5,027 nt of DNA from Bacillota bacterium (lineage in GTDB: Bacteria > Bacillota > Clostridia > Peptostreptococcales > Anaerovoracaceae): the NCBI GenBank assembly GCA_022793975.1, contig JAAWDW010000059.1, forward strand, positions 1 through 5,027. Direction: 5' to 3'. Positions 1 through 5,027 of this stretch are shown here, piece after piece. The first letter of the stretch is position 1. Each line of letters opens with the position of its first letter. The notes beneath the pieces are model-generated. The model saw only the letters and a program-made list of their open reading frames with translations. It searched no databases and was not told the DNA's origin. The position numbers and the translations under genes are program-made.

Positions 1-2585
1 GATATGCGGGGGGGTATGACACGGGAACATTTCTTCCGAACAACAATATTACACGTCAGGAAGCAGCTGTAATGCTTTCAAGAATCGTTCCTACATACAA
101 TTCCGGAACATCTCTTTCATCGTACGGAGACAAATCCAGTGTAAGCGACTGGGCGGAATCCAGCCTTTCGCGTATCGTCGGCAAAAAATATATGGGGGCT
201 TATGACGACGGCAATCTTCATCCTCTCGATAATCTCACACGTGCGCAGGCAGCAAAGATTATATGCGACATTGTCGATAAAGAAACTATAGTAAAAAATT
301 CACTAACTATCTCTGAAGAAGATACAAAAGTTTCCAATAAAATTTATTCCAACGGTATTACAATAAATAAAAACGTAGGCGAAGGCGATGTTACCATTGA
401 CAACTGCGTTGTTCTCGGCTCTCTCTATGTTCAGGGCGGAGGCGCAGGCGAAAGCTCAAAAGACGGAGAAGTCACAATTAACAATTCACGTGTGGCTTCA
501 TGTCAGATAAGCAAGACATCTTCTGCTGTGCGTGTACACGCCAAAAACGAAACGCGTATACTTGAGACAAGTGCATATAAAACCACACATCTTCATACAT
601 CAAGCCTCAAAAGCGGTCTTTTTGGTACAGGATTTGATAAAATTACGCTTTTCGGCAATTCGGAAACACATCTTGACGGCAACTTCCCGACCGTTACCGT
701 AAACGGTGCCGACTGCCATGTAAATTTTGAATCCGGTACTATTACCACCTTTAATGTTGAAAGTACCGGCAAGAATTCCGAAATTTCGCTTGATTCATAC
801 GCAACCATTACAACAGCTAATGTCAATGCCGTCTCTTCTTTCAGAGGCAAAGGTGCCATCCGCACTATGAATGCAAACGAAAGCGGTATCACATACGAAA
901 ACAAGCCATCTTCGATAAATACAAAGAGCGGCAAGACAGCGCCGAAATATACGGACGAAGATCTCGACATTTCGGTAACACCGAAACGCGGTGCCGACAA
1001 CGTGGATATAGACAGCACAATTAAAATTTCATTCAGTACCGCCATTACAAAATATAAAGGCGGCAAAACTCCGACAACTTCTGACCTCGAAGATCTGATC
1101 GAGCTCCGCAAAAAGAGCTCTTCGGGCACAAAAGTGTCTTTCTCCGCATCCATAAATTCATCAAAAAAGACTGTAACACTCACACCTGACAGAGATCTTG
1201 ATGAAGACACAAGATATTATGTAATAATAGACAAAGATACATTTAAGTACGCTGACGGCAAGGGCAACGATGCTTTCCAGACGTATTTTAACACAGGAGA
1301 CGAGAACGGAGGCGATTCTGATATCTCGATTTCTCCGAAAAACAAGGCCACAGGAGTAAGCGTATCACGACCTACAATTAAGATTACCTTTGATTCCAAG
1401 ATGACAAGATACAGCAGCGGCAGTTCTCTTACAAAATCATATGTGGAAGATTGTATTGAACTTCACAGAGACAAATCAACCGGTACGAATGTATCATTTA
1501 CCGTAACAAGCGTATCTTCAACCTCTGTTTCAATTCGTCCCGACAGCAATCTCAGATATGATACGGACTATTATGTGGTTATCCCTAAAAATAAATTTAT
1601 GGATTCCAAAAAGAACGGCAACGATAAATTCAGCAGTTACTTTACTACCGAAAGGGAAACCTCTACCGGAATTTCGGAAATTACTTCCGAATCAACTGAT
1701 GACACTATTACGGTAACGGTTGTTTCCAACACTTCCGGATACGTATACGGCGTGCTCATACCAAGCGGCAGCAAGGCTCCGAGCAGCACCCAAGTATATG
1801 AGGGCAAGGACGGAAGCGGCTCTGCTGTCGGAACAAACCGAGTTATTACAAACAAATCCATATCGAAAAACGGAAAGATAACCCAGAAATTTGAGGGTCT
1901 CGAAAGCGACAAATCATACATTTTCTATGCGATACTGCGGTCCGGTTCGACTAATTACGGTCCTAAGAGCCGTACAATTTCCACCAGTAAGCCTTCGATT
2001 CCAAGTGCAAGACTCACATCGCTCAGCGTAAGCAGTGATGCATCGGGCAATGTGACTATGCCGTCATTCAATGCAAGCACGACAAGTTATGATGTTACTG
2101 TTCCTTACGGTACACAAAATGTAACCGTAAGTGCAAATGCAGGAACAAATATTTCAACAATGTACAGCGGAAACGGTTCTTCGTATGACACAGAGACTAC
2201 CTTCCCTGTTTCCGGCAGCATTGAAAACAAAATATATATCAAAGCATTCGGCAGCGGAATGAACGATACTGTATACACGCTTAATATAAAAGTAAAGGGC
2301 AACACAGAAAAAGGCGATGTCGATATAGCCGAGGCAGTAAGCTCAAGTTCCGGCGGCTCTGTATTCATTGTTCCTGCCGGCACTACATCTGTAAATGTAA
2401 CAATTTCTGCCGCCGACAGTTCTGCTGATGTCGTATGTACACAACTCAGCAGCACCAGCGGTGGCAAAGGAACACTTTCCGGAACGCTTAATCTTACAGC
2501 TGGCAGCGATAACAAAGTAAGCTACAAAATACTTTCAAACCGCGATGAAAAAGGATATGAATTTACAATTATGTTTGCGGATTAA
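1..2585 (+). CDS. SLH-domain cell-surface protein with Big_5, FN3-like and cadherin-like domains (5' end outside window)
   Basis: The 3' part of a gene for a large secreted surface protein; the reading frame is open from base 3, so the first ATG at 72 is internal and the true start lies upstream. Residues are counted from that Met. Before it, bases 3-71 encode the end of one SLH repeat (GYDTGTFLPNNNITRQEAA). A second SLH repeat covers residues 18-68, with TRAQAA in place of the usual TRAE motif. SLH repeats bind pyruvylated secondary cell-wall polymer, so this end probably holds the protein on the wall. Residues 76-290 form a Thr/Asn/Gly-rich region of short strands (GEGDVTIDNCVVLGSLYVQG), probably a beta-helix-like stalk. 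Two Big_5 domains follow at about 300-417 and 418-527, then an FN3-like domain (534-640), a cadherin-like beta-sandwich (646-742) and a beta-rich C-terminus of no recognised family (747-837). There is no LPXTG signal or C-terminal membrane helix, which fits SLH anchoring. No catalytic motif is visible; a structural or adhesive role is inferred. Confidence 0.9.
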   Translation, partial: YAGGYDTGTFLPNNNITRQEAAVMLSRIVPTYNSGTSLSSYGDKSSVSDWAESSLSRIVGKKYMGAYDDGNLHPLDNLTRAQAAKIICDIVDKETIVKNSLTISEEDTKVSNKIYSNGITINKNVGEGDVTIDNCVVLGSLYVQGGGAGESSKDGEVTINNSRVASCQISKTSSAVRVHAKNETRILETSAYKTTHLHTSSLKSGLFGTGFDKITLFGNSETHLDGNFPTVTVNGADCHVNFESGTITTFNVESTGKNSEISLDSYATITTANVNAVSSFRGKGAIRTMNANESGITYENKPSSINTKSGKTAPKYTDEDLDISVTPKRGADNVDIDSTIKISFSTAITKYKGGKTPTTSDLEDLIELRKKSSSGTKVSFSASINSSKKTVTLTPDRDLDEDTRYYVIIDKDTFKYADGKGNDAFQTYFNTGDENGGDSDISISPKNKATGVSVSRPTIKITFDSKMTRYSSGSSLTKSYVEDCIELHRDKSTGTNVSFTVTSVSSTSVSIRPDSNLRYDTDYYVVIPKNKFMDSKKNGNDKFSSYFTTERETSTGISEITSESTDDTITVTVVSNTSGYVYGVLIPSGSKAPSSTQVYEGKDGSGSAVGTNRVITNKSISKNGKITQKFEGLESDKSYIFYAILRSGSTNYGPKSRTISTSKPSIPSARLTSLSVSSDASGNVTMPSFNASTTSYDVTVPYGTQNVTVSANAGTNISTMYSGNGSSYDTETTFPVSGSIENKIYIKAFGSGMNDTVYTLNIKVKGNTEKGDVDIAEAVSSSSGGSVFIVPAGTTSVNVTISAADSSADVVCTQLSSTSGGKGTLSGTLNLTAGSDNKVSYKILSNRDEKGYEFTIMFAD
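969..1652 (+). repeat. Tandem pair of Big_5 (SbsA Ig-like) domain repeats inside the SLH protein gene
   Basis: Two consecutive copies of an Ig-like unit start at 969 and 1323, a period of 354 bases (118 residues). Both open alike (ISVTPKRGADNVD and ISISPKNKATGVS), share a 'KISFS..ITKY / KITFDSKMTRY' strand, and close alike (DTRYYVIIDKDTFKYADG and DTDYYVVIPKNKFMDSK, each followed by GND and a YF[NT]T strand). The pattern of an 'S/TP..GA..V' start and a 'L..DT.YYV.I' end is that of Big_5 / SbsA Ig-like domains, known from S-layer and other bacterial surface proteins. The copies have diverged widely at protein level, so this is an old domain duplication and not a recent DNA repeat. Confidence 0.8.
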
Positions 2586-2636
2586 TTTATACCGGTAAAG
2601 TCAAACTATTTTAATGAAAATTATATTACGAGTAAA

Positions 2637-2673
2637 TAAAAAGACTGCGCAGTTAAACTGCGCAGTCTTTTTA
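2637..2673. terminator. Bidirectional rho-independent terminator between convergent genes
   Basis: A perfect inverted repeat: a 13-bp core (AAGACTGCGCAGT at 2641-2653 and its complement at 2657-2669) around a TAA loop, extended by A/T pairs to 17 bp (2637-2673). Seven of the pairs are G-C. On the plus strand it ends in a run of five T (2668-2672), and on the minus strand the complement of 2636-2642 gives a matching T-rich tail. It sits 51 bases after the stop of the SLH gene and overlaps the stop codon of the NimA-like gene, so it can terminate both transcripts. Confidence 0.9.
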
Positions 2674-3138
2674 ATGTTCCTTACAGCTCCATTCGATTAC
2701 GGAAACCTTCATAACACCAGTTTTTTCGAGTACTCTTTTATCAAACGTCCAGTTATCCCTTTTGCTGTAATGTTTCATTATACAATTAAGAGCTCTTGAC
2801 TTTTCATCTGTATTTTCTATAAATGAAACTTCACCGTATCCTATGATACTTTGATACAGAAAGGAATAATCGCAGGCGTTTTCTCCTATAACAACTTCAT
2901 GCTTTCTGTCGGCTTCAAAACATACATACGGATTTTTCGTTATCATATCAATCTTGCGTCCTTCTTTTGCCCCATGAAAATAAAGTGTAATTTTTTCATT
3001 TTTTTCTTTAATTCCAAAATTGACAGGAACTATATACGCTCTGTTCTCATTTACAAAACCAAGCCGTATGCAGTCGCAGCCCTCCAAAATTGCCAACATT
3101 GTACTATAATCCTTAATTTCTCTCTCTTTTCTTCTCAT
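2671..3138 (-). CDS. NimA-like / pyridoxamine 5'-phosphate oxidase-family FMN-binding split-barrel protein
   Basis: A complete 155-residue protein, the usual length for this family. It matches the clostridial NimA-like branch of the pyridoxamine-phosphate-oxidase-like flavoproteins: an MRRK.REI start, a first strand with a Cys pair (C21, C23), YIVPVNFG at 35-42, LYFHGAKEGRKIDMI at 52-66, VCFEAD at 72-77, CDYSFLYQSIIGYGEVSFI at 89-107 and MKHY at 121-124. Known members fold as a dimeric split barrel that binds FMN; some Nim proteins are linked to reduction of 5-nitroimidazole drugs. The true substrate of this branch is mostly unknown, so neither drug resistance nor vitamin B6 oxidation should be assumed. 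There is no signal peptide or membrane segment, so it should be cytosolic. The ATG at 3138 is preceded by a strong ribosome binding site and a likely promoter. The gene lies 113 bases downstream of the large gene on the same strand and probably forms its own transcript; its stop codon lies inside the shared terminator. Confidence 0.92.
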   Translation of the reverse strand: MRRKEREIKDYSTMLAILEGCDCIRLGFVNENRAYIVPVNFGIKEKNEKITLYFHGAKEGRKIDMITKNPYVCFEADRKHEVVIGENACDYSFLYQSIIGYGEVSFIENTDEKSRALNCIMKHYSKRDNWTFDKRVLEKTGVMKVSVIEWSCKEH

Positions 3139-3145
3139 AATCGTG

Positions 3146-3152
3146 CTCCTCT
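3146..3152 (-). promoter_or_regulatory. Ribosome binding site of the NimA-like gene
   Basis: On the minus strand AGAGGAG stands seven bases before the ATG at 3138. It is a near-ideal Shine-Dalgarno sequence at good spacing, and it fixes this ATG as the start. Confidence 0.85.
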
Positions 3153-3195
3153 GCTGAAATATTTTTATTACTCCTGTCTGTATTATTCTGCAATA

Positions 3196-3224
3196 ACTAT
3201 ATAAAATTTTTACACAAATTACAA
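3196..3224 (-). promoter_or_regulatory. Candidate sigma-A type promoter of the NimA-like gene
   Basis: Read on the minus strand, TTGTAA (3224-3219) and TATAGT (3201-3196) are separated by exactly 17 bases. They match the -35 (TTGACA) and -10 (TATAAT) consensus at four and five of six positions. Transcription would start near 3189, giving a leader of about 50 bases. The surroundings are very AT-rich, so chance matches are likely; the spacing and the position in the gap before the gene are the support. Confidence 0.5.
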
Positions 3225-3251
3225 TACAATAAAAATGGCCCGGAAATTTTA

Positions 3252-5027
3252 TTAGAATACTCGGTGAATACGCAGTCCGCCGCCGTTATCGTCAATAATA
3301 ACAGTGACCGTATCTGTCAGGCTATGTCCGTCGGGATATTCCGCCGTAAAGATAAAGCTGAGAGTGCATATTCCTCCCGGTGAATCTGCACATTTCTTTG
3401 CCAAGTCCGCCGAAACCGAACTGTCAAACAGAGAAGCTTCGTATATTTTTTTCTCTTTATTTACTACACCTTCAGAAATACTTTGCGGTACCAGTTTTAC
3501 TTTCTGTTCAGGATACTCTTTTATCATTGCTGTTACACGCGACGGTCTGCCGTATGCTTCTGCGGTCAGTTTAAATGCTTCTGCGGCCCAGAACACATTT
3601 GCTGCCCTCGGACTTGACAGATTATTCTTATTGTATTCAATACGGGCATTTTCCCATGCCGGAAAATGTTCTGCTCTTCCTTTAATTCCATCTGACAATC
3701 CAGCTTTAAAGGTATATTCCCGTATACCTGTACCGCTTCCGTCCCTGACCGTGCATACTGCTTTATATTCACCTGCTTCGGCAAGCGCAATCTTATCTGT
3801 AAGTGTATTTGGATATTTACCGTTTTTATTTGCCGTTATGTTTGCTCTTTGATATGTATATATAACTTTATTCTTAAAATACAGCTCGGTTTTAAGATAA
3901 AGTACGTCCTTTTCCATATCGTCAACTCCAATTTCAAGAACAGCTGCTTGACCCGCATTTACCTTTTCCGGAACAGTCTCTATATTTGTGATCCACGGTG
4001 CGCCAGCTCCGCTTTCTATGTAAAATGTCATCTCTGCAATGTTAGACTGTTTGTCATATTCAATATTTCCGGTACTGTCCTCCTGCCAATGTTCTACAGT
4101 ATATTTGCCGTCAATATAAAACTGCTCTATCGGTGATGAAAGTGTCTGCCCGGTCTGCGGATGCATTCCGTCATTTGCCGGTGTATGTGTATAGCGCCAA
4201 TACTGTGCTTTGCTCGGATCTGCTTCATAATCATAATAGACTGCATTGTACTTTATCATTTCTCCTTTTTTATATACAAGTGACTGCACTGCATTTCCGA
4301 AACTCTGTTCACCGTCAAAAGTCTCTTCAGCCACACTTCCGCCCGTTATCTGCCATTCACCGTTTGCTGTCTCAAAATTCCCGTTATCCTCATATATTCT
4401 GCGTCCGTTTTCTATACGGTAAAGCCTAAAATCTTTTATGCGCCACATACCAGTTCCGCTTATACTTATTGTAACATAACCGTCAAATGTTTCATTTTGA
4501 ATATACAAAATGCCGCTTTCTGTTTCCGCATCATCTCCGCTGTTTGTCGGTACCGCAAAATATTTCCCTTCCGATACGGGTGTATGAATATCTTCCGCAA
4601 GGATCATTTCAATCTCACCGTAACCAGCGCTGCGTTTATAAAGATTGCCCGGCGATATTGATATCGTACCTTCGCTTTTATCCGTATTCACTCTAAATTC
4701 TCTCGGCACCTGCAAAGCATGCAAATTTAATGTTGTCTTATAATTTACACTGTATTTCTTTCCGTCAAAATTCCACTGAACAGGATATTTATCTGCCGGT
4801 AAAGATTTAAGTGTTACTGCAGTATGAACAGCTTTCATACCCTCAGGCACAGTGATTTTAAGATCATTCCGATTCTGGGCTTTTATATTTTCTATAAAGG
4901 TTTGTGCTGGATTTCCTATCTGCTGTTTTATATATTTCATCGGCTGACCTGCATAGGAAACAATTTTCTGCGGTGTTCTTATTCTGCCGCTTATTCTGCG
5001 GAATTTACTTTTATCAATACCAATTAC
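3252..5027 (-). CDS. C-terminal part of a large, probably extracellular, multidomain beta-sandwich protein of unknown function (5' end outside window)
   Basis: The frame is open from the right edge (base 5027) to a TAA at 3252-3254, at least 591 codons. An ATG at 4940 has no convincing ribosome binding site, and the 29 codons before it read as ordinary protein, so the real start is probably outside the window. Residues are counted from that Met. Residues 26-90 and 90-184 look like beta domains; the second ends in a WRIKDFRLY strand. Residues 215-310 carry a distinctive block: VYYDYEADPSKAQYWRYTHT, then NDGMHP, then FYIDGKYTVEHWQEDSTGN. An Ig-like segment follows (314-412: GAPWITNIETVPEKVNAG to CTVRDGSG). 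The last domain (415-562) has WENARIEYN, then RAANVFWAAEAFKL, and ends in VTVIIDDNGGG and IHRVF. From memory, this order recurs at the C-terminus of very large surface proteins in Clostridia; I cannot name the family or give it a function. No enzyme motif, C-terminal sorting signal or membrane helix is seen, so any anchor or signal peptide would be in the missing N-terminal part. Confidence 0.8.
   Translation of the reverse strand, partial: VIGIDKSKFRRISGRIRTPQKIVSYAGQPMKYIKQQIGNPAQTFIENIKAQNRNDLKITVPEGMKAVHTAVTLKSLPADKYPVQWNFDGKKYSVNYKTTLNLHALQVPREFRVNTDKSEGTISISPGNLYKRSAGYGEIEMILAEDIHTPVSEGKYFAVPTNSGDDAETESGILYIQNETFDGYVTISISGTGMWRIKDFRLYRIENGRRIYEDNGNFETANGEWQITGGSVAEETFDGEQSFGNAVQSLVYKKGEMIKYNAVYYDYEADPSKAQYWRYTHTPANDGMHPQTGQTLSSPIEQFYIDGKYTVEHWQEDSTGNIEYDKQSNIAEMTFYIESGAGAPWITNIETVPEKVNAGQAAVLEIGVDDMEKDVLYLKTELYFKNKVIYTYQRANITANKNGKYPNTLTDKIALAEAGEYKAVCTVRDGSGTGIREYTFKAGLSDGIKGRAEHFPAWENARIEYNKNNLSSPRAANVFWAAEAFKLTAEAYGRPSRVTAMIKEYPEQKVKLVPQSISEGVVNKEKKIYEASLFDSSVSADLAKKCADSPGGICTLSFIFTAEYPDGHSLTDTVTVIIDDNGGGLRIHRVF

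Noticed and set aside
72..74. ATG at 72 as the start of the SLH protein gene
   Set aside because: The frame is open to the window edge and the 23 codons before this ATG encode a clear part of an SLH repeat, so the Met is internal.
593..1210. A 205-codon open frame on the minus strand
   Set aside because: It lies wholly opposite the SLH gene, has no recognisable motif, and arises from the Ser/Thr-rich codons of the true gene.
2851..3204. A 117-codon open frame on the plus strand
   Set aside because: It is antisense to the NimA-like gene, which has a clear family match and its own ribosome binding site.
3228..3253. Possible terminator hairpin after the large minus-strand gene
   Set aside because: On the minus strand AATAAAAT could pair with ATTTTTATT across a bulge and a loop of about nine bases, but the stem is all A-T and imperfect. 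It is too weak to call, so some read-through into the NimA-like gene is possible.
3304..3852. A 182-codon open frame on the plus strand
   Set aside because: It is antisense to the large minus-strand gene, has a composition typical of a shadow frame and no visible ribosome binding site or domain.
4938..4940. ATG at 4940 as the start of the large minus-strand gene
   Set aside because: No good Shine-Dalgarno sequence precedes it, there is no signal peptide after it, and the frame continues open with plausible protein to the right edge.

Overview
The window looks like chromosomal DNA from a Gram-positive anaerobe of the class Clostridia (Bacillota), possibly a gut or rumen species. The reasons are moderately AT-rich DNA, a strong AGGAG-type ribosome binding site, a surface protein with S-layer homology (SLH) domains, a clostridial-type NimA-like flavoprotein, and a large secreted beta-sandwich protein of a kind I recall from Clostridia. 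The genus cannot be set from this sequence alone. I see no mobile element, CRISPR array, tRNA, rRNA or riboswitch.

Layout: positions 1-2585 (+) hold the 3' part of a surface-protein gene whose start lies before the window. Its visible product runs from SLH cell-wall-binding repeats through a beta-strand-rich stalk, two tandem SbsA-type Ig-like (Big_5) domains, a fibronectin-III-like domain and a cadherin-like beta-sandwich to a final beta-rich region. A 17-bp inverted repeat with a 3-nt loop (2637-2673) follows and can act as a terminator in both directions. It also contains the stop codon of the convergent minus-strand gene at 2671-3138, a complete 155-residue FMN-binding split-barrel protein of the NimA / pyridoxamine-phosphate-oxidase-like family. 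That gene has a good ribosome binding site and a plausible promoter of its own. Upstream of it on the same strand, 3252-5027 holds the C-terminal part of a second large, probably extracellular, multidomain protein whose start lies beyond the right edge.

The two large genes encode cell-surface or secreted proteins built almost wholly from beta domains. The first is probably held on the cell wall by its SLH repeats; how the second is anchored cannot be seen. The small gene between them encodes a predicted cytosolic flavoenzyme with no evident link to either. Intergenic gaps are short (about 85 and 113 bases), so coding sequence fills nearly the whole window. The features worth a second look are modest: a seven-G tract in the SLH gene, the terminator that shares bases with a stop codon, and the uncharacterised C-terminal architecture of the second surface protein.
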